NCBI GenBank assembly: GCA_963794605.1
Contig: CAWCEN010000003.1
Span: 428,420 to 492,419, forward strand
Source: VAXT01 sp963794605
GTDB taxonomy: Bacteria > Actinomycetota > Thermoleophilia > Gaiellales > Gaiellaceae
Length of the DNA: 64,000 nt
Reading direction: 5' to 3'
The notes below the pieces were generated by a model. It had not been told where the DNA came from. It did not search any database and saw only the letters and a program-made list of their open reading frames with translations. Position 1 is the first letter of the stretch, and the number at the start of each line of letters is the position of its first letter. A program made the position numbers and the translations under genes. Positions 31,929 to 40,452 of the stretch are shown here, piece after piece.

Positions 31929-32381
31929 GTGAAGGTCTTCCAGCACGAGCGACGGCTCAGGACGGCCGGGGGTCTCTCCGTGCGGGACATCACCGACGAG
32001 GTGAGCGCGGCGGTCAAGGAGAGCGGGGTGCGCGACGGGATCGTCTGCGTCTACTCGCCGCACACGACGTGCTGCGTGCGCGTGAACGAGTTCGAGGACG
32101 GCTTCCTCCAGGACTTCACGGCGCTCCTCAAGACCCTCGTCCCGCGCGACAAGTACTACGCGCACGACGACTGGGATCGCCGCACGGAGAACATCTGCGA
32201 AGAGGACATGTCCGTCGGCAACGGCCACTCGCACTGCATGTCGATGCTCCTCGGCTCGGCCGGCGAGGCGATTCCCGTACGCGACGGTGAGCTGTGCCTC
32301 GGCACATGGCAGCGCGTGCTCTTCCTCGAGCTCGACCGCGAGCGCGACCGGCGCTGGCTCGTCCAGGTCGTCGGCACTTAG
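31929..32381 (+). CDS. YjbQ/UPF0047 family protein
   Basis: 150 residues, the usual length. Conserved family blocks: IVCVYSPHTTCCVRVNE, NGHSHCMSMLLGSA and the C-terminal GTWQRVLFLELDR. Members are reported as secondary thiamine-phosphate synthases, an activity that may be a side reaction; the primary function is unclear. GTG 31929 lies 9 nt after a TAACAT box (31914-31919). Confidence 0.92.
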   Translation: MKVFQHERRLRTAGGLSVRDITDEVSAAVKESGVRDGIVCVYSPHTTCCVRVNEFEDGFLQDFTALLKTLVPRDKYYAHDDWDRRTENICEEDMSVGNGHSHCMSMLLGSAGEAIPVRDGELCLGTWQRVLFLELDRERDRRWLVQVVGT

Positions 32382-32706
32382 CTCGCTCGCTTCGCGTCGC
32401 TTGCTTCACGGGTGAACCCCTGGTTCCCCCGTGGGCCCCCTCCTTGAGGGCGCCGTGGTCCTTCTCCCGTTCCAGGAGCCGGCCGAGGTCTAGCGCGGTT
32501 CATACGTCCTCCTCTTCGTTTGTTTTGCCTCCCGCCGGGCAAAGCCCGGCTCCGGCGGCCTCTCGAACGTGGCTCTCGGATCGGAAATGGGTCGCGCTCG
32601 TCGGCGCGGGGAAATGCCTTTCCCATCTGAGCCACGAGCGCGGGCGGGACGATCTCGCCTCGCACAGCGCGTTACGTTCGGCGCGCTCGCCGTGTATCAA
32701 GAACAT
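32382..32706. other. 325-bp non-coding gap with several hairpins
   Basis: No gene is visible. The strongest structure is a 48-nt double hairpin at 32594-32641: outer stem GCGCTCGT/ACGAGCGC, inner stem GGGAAA/TTTCCC with a 4-nt loop. A second hairpin, CCGGGC-AAA-GCCCGG, lies near 32536-32550. They precede the ECF sigma promoter and could be an upstream small RNA or terminator. Confidence 0.4.
32695..32700 (+). promoter_or_regulatory. -10 element of a leaderless promoter (ECF sigma gene)
   Basis: TATCAA followed by 6 nt and ATG 32707. Confidence 0.35.
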
Positions 32707-33294
32707 ATGAGCTTCGAATACTCCGTCGAGCTTCCGCTGAATCGAGCGCCTTCCAACGGCGAGGCCGACCTGGTTGCGCGCGCGGCCGGCGGAGACCACG
32801 AGGCCTATGCGGCGCTCGTCCGCCCGTACGAAGGGGTCGCGTACCGCGTGGCGGCGGCCATCACGGGCCGAAGCGCCGATGCGGAGGAGGCGAGCCAGAA
32901 CGGGCTCCTCAAGGCCTACCGCTCGCTCGATCGCTTCACGCCGGGAGCGCCGTTCAGGCCGTGGCTGCTCCAGATCGTCGTCAACGAGGCGCACAACGTC
33001 GTTCGAAGCGCGAGGCGGCACGAACGGCTAGGAGCGCGTGCCTCGGAGCAACACGACGCAGCGATCGCCGGCCCGGAAGACGCGGTCGTCGCGCGCGAGG
33101 AGGTCGAAACCATCCTGGGCGCACTCGGACGGCTGACAGAGGCCGACCGTCTGGCTGTCGCACTCCGCTACTTCGCGGAGCTAACCGACGCCGAGGCCGC
33201 CGCACTCGCCGGCACGTCGAAGGAGGCATACCGCGTGCGCCTGCTGCGCGCCCGCCGTCGCCTCAAGACCATCCTGGAGGAAGCAAATGACTGA
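32707..33294 (+). CDS. ECF-type RNA polymerase sigma factor
   Basis: 195 residues. Region 2 (YRVAAAITGRSADAEEASQN then GLLKAYRSLDRF, -10 recognition and melting) and region 4 (LGRLTEADRLAVALRYFAEL then DAEAAALAGTSKEAYRVRLL, -35 recognition) are both present. The longer open frame upstream lacks sigma similarity, so ATG 32707 is chosen. The next gene overlaps the end by 8 nt and encodes a one-pass membrane protein, the usual arrangement of an ECF sigma with its anti-sigma factor. Confidence 0.92.
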   Translation: MSFEYSVELPLNRAPSNGEADLVARAAGGDHEAYAALVRPYEGVAYRVAAAITGRSADAEEASQNGLLKAYRSLDRFTPGAPFRPWLLQIVVNEAHNVVRSARRHERLGARASEQHDAAIAGPEDAVVAREEVETILGALGRLTEADRLAVALRYFAELTDAEAAALAGTSKEAYRVRLLRARRRLKTILEEAND

Positions 33295-33982
33295 CCACGA
33301 GCTCGAGCTGCGCCTACGGGCCGTCGCCTGTGCGATCGACGCCGAGGCACCCACCTTCGACTCCTCGGTCCTTCGCCGCACGTCGTCACGACGCAGGCGG
33401 ACGAGGATCGTCGCTCTGGCCGCCGCGCTTGCGATCATCGGCGCCGCTGCCACCCCTGCCGCGGTCTCGGGACTTCGTCACCTGTTCGGTGTCGACGAGG
33501 TGAAGGAGCTCGGGCCGGTCCCCGCGGACGTCGTGGGCCCCCTGCCTCTCTTCGAGGCAAGAAGTGTCCCGCTCGACGCCCTCGACAAGGAGCCGTTCGC
33601 CGTGCGCAAGGTCCCGTCGCTGGGCCGCCCGACGGCCGCCTATGCCCGAGACGACATCGCCGGAGGCATGGTGACGCTCGTCTACGGAAACGGGTTGCTC
33701 CTGACGCAGTGGCCCGACAAGCGTCTCGATGCGCGGATCACGATCGTCCCGACGAGCGGCAAGGCCAGGGACGTCGAGGTCGGGTCTCTCCCGGCGCTTT
33801 GGATCGAGGGCGCTGCACGCGGCACGTTCACGCTGATCGGGGCGGATGGAGCCGTCCACAAGGAGCTGTTCGACGTCGGCACAGGCGTGTTGCTCTGGAA
33901 GGACGACGGGATCGCCTTCATGCTGCAGGGTGCGAAGCGAATGGCCGAGGCGGCTCGGCTCGCCGCGGAATCGGCCCGCTAG
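33287..33982 (+). CDS. Membrane protein, probable anti-sigma factor
   Basis: 231 residues: an N-terminal cytoplasmic helical part of about 42 residues (TDHELELRLRAVACAIDAEA), one transmembrane helix (about 43-62, VALAAALAIIGAAATPAAV) and an external domain. No ZAS zinc motif (HxxxCxxC) is visible, so the assignment rests on topology and the 8-nt overlap with the ECF sigma gene. Confidence 0.75.
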   Translation: MTDHELELRLRAVACAIDAEAPTFDSSVLRRTSSRRRRTRIVALAAALAIIGAAATPAAVSGLRHLFGVDEVKELGPVPADVVGPLPLFEARSVPLDALDKEPFAVRKVPSLGRPTAAYARDDIAGGMVTLVYGNGLLLTQWPDKRLDARITIVPTSGKARDVEVGSLPALWIEGAARGTFTLIGADGAVHKELFDVGTGVLLWKDDGIAFMLQGAKRMAEAARLAAESAR

Positions 33983-34201
33983 CTCAGCTGCATTCGTAGG
34001 AACCTCTGGCCTCCTTGGCGAGGTGCGGGTTCCGGCCTGTCACCGACCCGGCGAGATGTCCGCAAATTGGTGCCGATCCGGTCGCGATTGCCGGCACTCG
34101 ACCCATGGAGAGCACCTACCATGTTGGAAGTCCAGTGACTGGGCGGGGGGCGCTCAGCTGGGGGGCATGGGTGCTCTCGTCCTGGGGAGAAAGGGGACGA
34201 G

Positions 34202-34594
34202 GTGCAAGCCACGCAGGCCGAAATTTCGGTCCTAAGCCAGGCGGTCAGGCTCGACGACGGCGAACTCGACCTGATAGGCGACGTCCAGCAATCCTTGGAA
34301 GTGCTCAGCGGCAAGTGGAAGGTGCACTTGCTCTTCTTCATGGCGCGAGGAGTCCATCGTCACAGCCGGCTCCTCGACTGCCTACCGGGAGCCTCGAAGA
34401 AGGTGATGACGGACTCGCTCCGTGCGCTCGAGCGGGACGGGATGGTCTCGCGGGAGGTGTTCGCCGAGGTGCCGGCCAGGGTCGAGTACTCGCTGACGCC
34501 GCTCGGCTGGTCGATGAGTGAGCCGTTGATCGCGCTGTCCGAGTGGGGCAAGGCACATGCCGCCGAGGTCGCGCACGCCCGCGACGCCGGATAG
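34202..34594 (+). CDS. HxlR-type winged-helix transcriptional regulator
   Basis: 130 residues. The HxlR pattern is clear: LEVLSGKWKVHLLFFMARG, RHSRLLDCLPGASKKVMTDS, LRALERDGMVSREVFAEVPARVE, YSLTPLGWSMSEPL. Such regulators dimerise and often respond to electrophiles or oxidants. The N-terminus is about 25 residues longer than usual; GTG 34202 has a GGGGA site upstream, but an internal start is possible. No obvious target gene is adjacent. The 219 bases before it contain nothing clear. Confidence 0.9.
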   Translation: MQATQAEISVLSQAVRLDDGELDLIGDVQQSLEVLSGKWKVHLLFFMARGVHRHSRLLDCLPGASKKVMTDSLRALERDGMVSREVFAEVPARVEYSLTPLGWSMSEPLIALSEWGKAHAAEVAHARDAG

Positions 34595-34609
34595 CCGAGC
34601 GGCCGGCTG

Positions 34610-35518
34610 ATGGTCGTCGAGCGTTCACCACACGGCGACTACCACTACACGGTGGTCACTCGACGGCGGACCGGGTTGGAGCGCGTCCACGAGTTCGCCT
34701 CGGAGAGCCCGCTCCGGCCCGGCGACGTCGTCCGGCTCGACGGGCGGTACTGGCTGATCGCCGAGCTCGACGACGCCGGGGCGCGACCCATCGCCGAGCC
34801 GGCCCGCTACCGGCTGCGGCTTCGCCACCCGGACGGACGGCAGGAGGTCGGAGGGCTGCGCCGCTTCCGGCCGGACGCGCCGCGGCTCGGCCACTCGTTC
34901 ACGACTCTCGAGGACGGCCAGCCGGTGAGCTGGGAGGTCGTCGACTACCAGCTCGAGCGGGACGATCAGGGCGCGTTCATCGAGTTCAGCGCTGAGCGCG
35001 ACTTCGCCGAGGTGGAGGAGCTGCCCGACCACGAGCTCGAGCACACGCTCGCCCGGAGCCTGGACGACGAGCTGCCCGAGTCGGCACGTGCCGCTTTCGC
35101 GCGGGCCGAGGAGCAAGGCTTGTCGATCGAGCTCGTCGCGCTCGAGCCGGGCGAAGAGCCCGACTGGGAGGAGGCGGGTCGCTTCATCGACGCGCTCGTG
35201 ATCGACGAGGCCAATGACGACTTGCTCGAGCTTTGCGGGGTGAACCCCGACACTGATCCGAAGGACCGGTGGATCGAAACGGTCAGGAGCCGGCTGCGCG
35301 ACGACCTGGCCAACTTCCGGGCCGACATCGAGGGTGAGCAGGATCAGATCGAGCAGTGGACCTTCCGCGACGGGCGGATCTTCGCCTCGTTCGGGAGCGA
35401 GGACGACGAGTCCGACCCGCTGAGCGGACACGGCTGGCTGTGTCGCCTCGTCGACGCCGACGTGCACGGCGCGGCCGGGTTCGTGCGGGTGCGAAAAGCC
35501 GAGCTCGACCCGGCATGA
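34610..35518 (+). CDS. Soluble acidic protein of unknown function
   Basis: 302 residues, no signal peptide or membrane helix. Two halves can be told apart: residues 1-135 are beta-rich (VHEFASESPLRPGDVVRLDG, YRLRLRHPDGRQEVGG), resembling a small beta-barrel module; residues 140-302 are acidic and helical (DHELEHTLARSLDDELPESA, RSRLRDDLANFRADIEGEQD). It starts 15 nt after the HxlR gene on the same strand. No family recognised. Confidence 0.75.
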   Translation: MVVERSPHGDYHYTVVTRRRTGLERVHEFASESPLRPGDVVRLDGRYWLIAELDDAGARPIAEPARYRLRLRHPDGRQEVGGLRRFRPDAPRLGHSFTTLEDGQPVSWEVVDYQLERDDQGAFIEFSAERDFAEVEELPDHELEHTLARSLDDELPESARAAFARAEEQGLSIELVALEPGEEPDWEEAGRFIDALVIDEANDDLLELCGVNPDTDPKDRWIETVRSRLRDDLANFRADIEGEQDQIEQWTFRDGRIFASFGSEDDESDPLSGHGWLCRLVDADVHGAAGFVRVRKAELDPA

Positions 35519-35556
35519 GCCCGGGCAGCCGCAAGGGTGTCGCAGGGTCGTGGCAG

Positions 35557-36594
35557 CTATGGGTAGCGACGGCGAAAGATGAGGTACGCGACTCCGCCCG
35601 CAGGAATCGGCAGCCAATAGGACACGAGCCGATATGTGAACGTCGCGAGCAGCGCGTCGCCCGGAGCGACGCCGGCGAGCGTCAGCGTGCCGGCCAATCC
35701 GGCCTCGACGAAGCCCAATCCGCCCGGGGTGAGCGGAACCAGCGCGAGGAGCTTCGAGCCGGCGAAAGCGAGAACGACCAGCGACGGGCGCGGATCGGCA
35801 CCGACGGCGCGAAGGACACAGAGCAGCGCGACGAAATCGAGCGCCGAGTTACCCGAGGCGGCGACGATCGCGGCTTTCCAGCGGCGCCCGATCGTCCCGC
35901 GGACGAAGTCGCGCTCGGCCAGAAGCCGGCCCGGCAGCCCAATGATCCTGCGCTTTCGGCGGACGGTTTTGTTCAATAGCCACTGGAGCGCTCGTCCCAC
36001 GTCGGCCAGAGGGCGGTCGAACACGAACGCAAGCACGCCCGCGACGATTAGCAGCGCCAGCACAACCGCTCCGAGATAGGCGGAGGTCATGAGGCCTCGA
36101 TCGATCGGAGCGCCCGCCACGATCGCGGGCACCGCGATCACCGGCAGGGCCAGGGCGGCTCCGAGCTGGAGCAAGGCCACCGCGGCCAGCGCCGCCGTCG
36201 CCCGCCCCGCGTCCACGCCGGCGCGGCGCAACATGCCGACCGAAAGGGCAGTCGCCGTCGCCCCGCCACCCGGAACGATCTTCCCGACGGCGTTTCCGGT
36301 CAGCTGCGTGCACGCCACCGTGAACCAGCTCTTCACCTGGAGCGCGATTCGGTCCAGCTGCCACAGAGACACGAAGCTCGCCGCCTCGGAGAGGAGCGCC
36401 ACCCCGGCCCAGTACCACGTCACGTGCTCAAGCGATCGCCACGAGCCGAAGACGGCCAGGATGCTGGGCAGCACCATGTAGAGGGAGAAGCCGGTGACGA
36501 GGACCAGCACGCCCGGCCGGACGTACCGTCTCCAGGCCGGTGTTTCAGGGGGCGCCGCGGCCGGCGACGCCCCAGAGCCGCCGCGAGAGGTCAC
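35557..36594 (-). CDS. Lysylphosphatidylglycerol synthase TM-domain (UPF0104/AglD-like) membrane protein
   Basis: 345 residues with about eight hydrophobic helices. The family pattern is seen in QLTGNAVGKIVPGGGATATA and LALVPLTPGGLGFVEAGLAG, the latter a hallmark of this membrane family. Members are the flippase-like part of MprF or stand-alone proteins involved in polyprenyl-linked sugar handling. Only the membrane part is present; there is no aminoacyl transferase domain. Role: probably lipid or lipid-linked sugar translocation. Confidence 0.87.
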   Translation of the reverse strand: MTSRGGSGASPAAAPPETPAWRRYVRPGVLVLVTGFSLYMVLPSILAVFGSWRSLEHVTWYWAGVALLSEAASFVSLWQLDRIALQVKSWFTVACTQLTGNAVGKIVPGGGATATALSVGMLRRAGVDAGRATAALAAVALLQLGAALALPVIAVPAIVAGAPIDRGLMTSAYLGAVVLALLIVAGVLAFVFDRPLADVGRALQWLLNKTVRRKRRIIGLPGRLLAERDFVRGTIGRRWKAAIVAASGNSALDFVALLCVLRAVGADPRPSLVVLAFAGSKLLALVPLTPGGLGFVEAGLAGTLTLAGVAPGDALLATFTYRLVSYWLPIPAGGVAYLIFRRRYP

Positions 36595-36734
36595 ATGTGG
36601 AGTTTGTGCGCGCAGTGACCGGTCCGCAATCGGCCGTTTGACCGAACCACTGCGGCAATTCTTGATTCGGGCTTGGTTAAGTCGGTCCAGGCTGCTCTAG
36701 AAGTGGGTCATGCAATCCACGAAGGAGGAATCGC

Positions 36735-37094
36735 ATGATCCGCTTCACCGCACTACTCGCCGTCATCGGCACTGCGCTCGTGGGCGTGGCGTCGATCGGC
36801 GCTGCGCCCGCCGCTCCCAAGAAGCTCACGGGCGCCGTAGGGCCGAGCGAGACGATCTCGCTCAAGAAGGGCTCGTCCCGGGTCTCGACGATCCCCCGCG
36901 GTCGTTACACGATCGTCGTCAGCGACCGCTCGTCGGAGCACAACTTCCGTCTCCGCGGCCCGGTCAGCAAGATGATCACGAGCGTCTCCTGGACGGGGAC
37001 GAAGAAGGTCACGCTGAACCTCAAGCCCGGCCGCTACACGTACCTCTGCGACCCGCACTCGCGGGACATGATCGGCAGCTTCCGGGTCAAGTAG
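36735..37094 (+). CDS. Small secreted cupredoxin-like protein
   Basis: 119 residues, signal peptide (1-26, ASIGAAPA), then a single cupredoxin-like domain with candidate type 1 copper ligands: His in SSEHNFRL and the YLCDPHSRDMIGSF block (Cys, His, Met). It has a strong AGGAGGA site before ATG 36735. The ligand spacing C-x2-H-x4-M differs slightly from that of the double-cupredoxin protein at 16.8 kb (C-x2-H-x2-M). Convergent with the formyltransferase gene, overlapping by 8 nt. Confidence 0.85.
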   Translation: MIRFTALLAVIGTALVGVASIGAAPAAPKKLTGAVGPSETISLKKGSSRVSTIPRGRYTIVVSDRSSEHNFRLRGPVSKMITSVSWTGTKKVTLNLKPGRYTYLCDPHSRDMIGSFRVK

Positions 37095-37935
37095 CGAACG
37101 GCTCGGACTCGACGATCCACAGGCGCCCGTCGCCGCACTCGACCGGGCGGGCGCCTTCGCCGGGGTCGGTCAGGCTCGTCCGGAGGAGCTTCATGCGCTC
37201 TCCGTCGAGCTCCGCGATCGGCCCCGGCACTTTCGCGCTCCCGAACGTGAGGTGCCAGGCACGAACCTGGTCGTGGATCACCGCCGCCGGCTTCGTCCAG
37301 TCGACCGACGCGTAGTCCTCGGCGAACGCGCCGGCCCAGCCGGCCCCGCCCTCGGGCTGTGGGTCGCCCGGGTCTCCCGCGTCGAGGCGCTCGAAGACGC
37401 GTGGGAGGAGGCCGAGCGCCGCAGGCAGCATCTTCACGCCGATCTGCTCGATCGTCGTGTCCCCGTCCTCGATCGGGACCGTGGTCTGGGCGAGGATCGG
37501 CCCCGTGTCGTAGTCGGCGTCCATCCGGTGCCAGGTGACGCCGAACACGTCGTCGCCGTCGCGGAGTGCCCACGCCATCGGGTACGGGCCGCGGTGGCGC
37601 GGCAGGCGGCCGGGATGCTGGTTGACCGAGCCGAGGCGGGGGACGTCGATCGCCTCCTGGGGCAGCTTCCACGAGAAACCCCAGCAGAGCGTGACGTCGA
37701 GGTCGAGCCCGCGCAGGAGGCCCGCAACGGCTTGACTGTCCTGCGCGAGCAGGATGCTGAGGCCCTGCGGGCCGGAGCTGTCCGTGACCTCGCCCCACGG
37801 CGGCGGCGGACGCCCCTCCCCCGCTCTGCGGGCCAGAAGCCATGCGACCGGCTCGTGACCCAGCTCCCGAAGCCGCTCGGCCAGCGGCTCGACGAGCGGC
37901 AGGACGTTGGAGATGATCGCGATGCGGTGTCCCAT
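37087..37935 (-). CDS. Formyltransferase of the Fmt/GART family
   Basis: 282 residues. The formyltransferase core has SVNQHPGRLPRHRGPYPMAW with the catalytic Asn-x-His pair and DADYDTGPILAQ with the catalytic Asp. The C-terminal domain resembles the Fmt second domain but is short. It could be a methionyl-tRNA formyltransferase or a formyltransferase acting on amino sugars; def and rsmB, the usual fmt neighbours, are absent, so the second reading is open. Confidence 0.85.
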   Translation of the reverse strand: MGHRIAIISNVLPLVEPLAERLRELGHEPVAWLLARRAGEGRPPPPWGEVTDSSGPQGLSILLAQDSQAVAGLLRGLDLDVTLCWGFSWKLPQEAIDVPRLGSVNQHPGRLPRHRGPYPMAWALRDGDDVFGVTWHRMDADYDTGPILAQTTVPIEDGDTTIEQIGVKMLPAALGLLPRVFERLDAGDPGDPQPEGGAGWAGAFAEDYASVDWTKPAAVIHDQVRAWHLTFGSAKVPGPIAELDGERMKLLRTSLTDPGEGARPVECGDGRLWIVESEPFAT

Positions 37936-37999
37936 CAGCGGACGAGCCGGAAGACAAGCGCTCGGAGCCGCATGTGAGAACGATAACCGGCAACCGGTT

Positions 38000-38005
38000 T
38001 AGGGT
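38000..38005 (+). promoter_or_regulatory. -10 element of a leaderless promoter (lemA operon)
   Basis: TAGGGT followed by 6 nt and ATG 38012. Confidence 0.45.
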
Positions 38006-38011
38006 TGACAT

Positions 38012-38569
38012 ATGACCTGGGTGATCATCCTCGTCGCGCTCGTCTTGATCGTGGTGCTGGCCGGGGTCGTGATCTACAACCGGCTCGTCCGGCTGCGCAA
38101 CCGCGCCGAGAACGCCTGGGCGCAGGTCGACGTCCAGCTGCGGCGGCGCTACGACCTGATCCCGAACATCGTCGAGGCCGTGAAGGGCTACGCGGCCCAC
38201 GAGCGCGGGACCTTCGACGAGGTCACGCAGGCGCGGACAGCCGCGCAGCAGGCGCAAGGCGTCGCCGAGCAGGCGGAGGCCGAGAACGTGCTCACAGCTG
38301 CGATCGGCCGCCTGTTCGCGGTCGCCGAGGCCTACCCGCAGCTGCGTGCGACCGAGAACTTCCAGCAGCTCCAGGCGCAGCTCGCCGACGTCGAGCAGAA
38401 GATCGCTGTCTCCCGCCAGGTCTACAACGACACCGTGCTCACGTACGACAACGCGCTCGAGACCGTGCCGACGAACATCGTCGCCTCGCTCTTCAGCTTT
38501 CGCCCGCAGGCGTACTTCGAGACGGAAGGCGCCGCGCGGGAGGCGCCGGCCGTGCAGTTCTCCAACTGA
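38012..38569 (+). CDS. lemA: LemA family protein
   Basis: 185 residues. N-terminal membrane anchor (3-25), then the LemA helical bundle with RNRAENAWAQVDVQLRRRYD, LIPNIVEAVKGYAAHE, RATENFQQLQAQLADVEQKI and VYNDTVLTYDNALETVPTNI. The function of LemA is not settled. It commonly sits next to a DUF2207 membrane protein, as here, and the two probably form an envelope complex. Confidence 0.96.
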   Translation: MTWVIILVALVLIVVLAGVVIYNRLVRLRNRAENAWAQVDVQLRRRYDLIPNIVEAVKGYAAHERGTFDEVTQARTAAQQAQGVAEQAEAENVLTAAIGRLFAVAEAYPQLRATENFQQLQAQLADVEQKIAVSRQVYNDTVLTYDNALETVPTNIVASLFSFRPQAYFETEGAAREAPAVQFSN

Positions 38570-40452
38570 GCCGGGTCGGCACAGCCCTCCTCGCGCTCGC
38601 CGCGGCTGCGCTGGTCTGGCCCGCGACCGCGGGTGCGAAGTCCTACTCGCTGGCGGACGCGGACGTCGCGGTGAAGATCCAGTCGGACGGCTCGCTGCGC
38701 GTGCGTGAGCAGATCACGTTCGACTTCTCGGGCGACTTCAGCGGCGCGTACCGGGATATCCCGCTGCGGCCGGGAGAGTCGATCGACGACGTCGGCGTGA
38801 GCGAGGGGTCGGATGAGTACATCCCAGGGGCGAACACCGAGCTCGGCAGCTTCGGGGTGCCCGGCTCGTACGGCGTCGAGACTAGCTCGAAGCGCGTGCG
38901 GATAGTCTGGCACTACCGGGCGCAGAACGAGCGGCGCGCGTTCACGATCTCGTACCGGTTCCGCGGGCTGGCGGTCGCTTACGACGACGTCGTCGACGTC
39001 AACCTGCGCGTATGGGGACACGAGTGGCCGACGGGACTCGGCTCGCTGGCCTCAGCGATGCAGCTTCCCGGGCGCGCCGAGCTGTCGCCGCTCTACCGCG
39101 TCTGGGGCAGCCCAGCGTGGGTCCGCGGTGTGGTCGCCCGCTTCCCGGAGAAGGCGACGCTCCGCGCGGCACAGGTGCCGGCGCACCAGTTCGTCGAGTT
39201 CCGCGTCGTCTTCCCGCGCAGCCTGCTCACGTCGACCGCAGGCGCCCAGGTTCGGCCCGGCAACGGGCTGCCGTCGATCGTGGCCGAGGAAGCCGCCTCC
39301 CAGCAAGCGTACGAGCACGACCGGGAGCGGATCGACGATGCGAAAGGCCATCCGGTGCGCACCATGTCGTCGCTCCTGCTCCTCGGCTTCGGGCCCGCGT
39401 TCGCGCTGATGACGCTCGTCTGGCTCGTCTACGGCCGGGAGCGGCGAACGGCGTACGACCGCGAGTACGAGCAGGAGCCGCCCACGGAGACCGAACCTGC
39501 CCTCGTCCCGTCGCTCGTCCGCCAGGCAACCGTGCCCGGGTCGAACGAGTTCACCGCGACTCTGTTCGACCTCATTCGCCGCGGCCGCTACAAGGCGACG
39601 CCGGTCAAGACCGAGCGCCCTATCTTCGGCGGCCTGCGGCACGAGGACGTCGCCGACCTCGAGATCACGCTGGCCGATCCGAACCTCGAGACGACGCCGT
39701 TCGAAGAGCCGGTCGCGAAGGTCGTGGACTGGGTGGTCGACACCGAGGGCGAGCGGCTCTCGCAGTTCCGGGAGGATATCGAGCGCGACCGCACCACGAA
39801 CAGCAAGCTGTTCACGAGCTTCAAGGAGGGCGTCACCGCCGAGATCAAGGCTCGCGGCTGGTACCTGGGCCAGGGCCTCGTCTGGCTGGTCGTTGGCATC
39901 GGCGGGTTCGCGGTCACGGCGGTTCTCCTGTTGTGGGTTGGTATTGATGGCTGGCGCTCAGCCGCTCCTCGCTGGAGCGACGTCGTCCTCGTCGCGCTGG
40001 GCGCCTGCGCTGCGGCCAACGCCGTCGCGCTCCTGTTCGGCGCGAGGCGCTCGGCGCTCTGGCGCCGCAGAAGCGCCGAGGGCGAGGCCGAGGCGGAGCG
40101 CTGGGAGGCCTTCCGACGCTACCTGACGGACTTCCCGCGCCTGAAAGAGGCGCCTCCGGCCACGCTCGAGCTCTGGGAGCGCTACCTCGTCTACGGGATC
40201 GCGTTCGGGATCGCCGAGCGCGTGCTCCAGGGCGCGCACCTGCACATGCCAGACGAATTGCACGACCAGAGCACGATCTACTGGATCAGCCCAACCGGAG
40301 ACCTGGGGTCGGGCGCCAGCGCGCTCGCAATCGGAGACCTCTCGTCGGGATTCGGCTCGGCCCTCGCCCCTCCGGCCTCGAGCGGCGGGGGCGGAGGCTT
40401 TTCCGGCGGCGGTGGAGGAGGCGGTGGCGGCGGAGGCGGCGGCGCCTGGTAG
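38566..40452 (+). CDS. DUF2207 membrane protein
   Basis: 628 residues if the start is CTG 38566, which overlaps the lemA stop as CTGA. No ATG, GTG or TTG lies nearby in this frame, and starting there yields a proper signal peptide (SRVGTALLALAAAALVWPAT, cleavage after TAGA). The mature part has the DUF2207 N-terminal domain (DADVAVKIQSDGSLRVREQI), transmembrane helices near residues 265-285, 445-470 and 480-500, and a glycine-rich C-terminus (FSGGGGGGGG then GAW). This layout is typical for LemA-associated proteins. Function unknown, likely envelope-related. Confidence 0.85.
   Translation: MSRVGTALLALAAAALVWPATAGAKSYSLADADVAVKIQSDGSLRVREQITFDFSGDFSGAYRDIPLRPGESIDDVGVSEGSDEYIPGANTELGSFGVPGSYGVETSSKRVRIVWHYRAQNERRAFTISYRFRGLAVAYDDVVDVNLRVWGHEWPTGLGSLASAMQLPGRAELSPLYRVWGSPAWVRGVVARFPEKATLRAAQVPAHQFVEFRVVFPRSLLTSTAGAQVRPGNGLPSIVAEEAASQQAYEHDRERIDDAKGHPVRTMSSLLLLGFGPAFALMTLVWLVYGRERRTAYDREYEQEPPTETEPALVPSLVRQATVPGSNEFTATLFDLIRRGRYKATPVKTERPIFGGLRHEDVADLEITLADPNLETTPFEEPVAKVVDWVVDTEGERLSQFREDIERDRTTNSKLFTSFKEGVTAEIKARGWYLGQGLVWLVVGIGGFAVTAVLLLWVGIDGWRSAAPRWSDVVLVALGACAAANAVALLFGARRSALWRRRSAEGEAEAERWEAFRRYLTDFPRLKEAPPATLELWERYLVYGIAFGIAERVLQGAHLHMPDELHDQSTIYWISPTGDLGSGASALAIGDLSSGFGSALAPPASSGGGGGFSGGGGGGGGGGGGGAW

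Noticed and set aside
32594..32670. tRNA-like sequence on the minus strand (TGGCTCAGATGGGAAAGGCA)
   Set aside because: No D-stem, anticodon stem or T arm can be completed; it is better explained as a nested hairpin.
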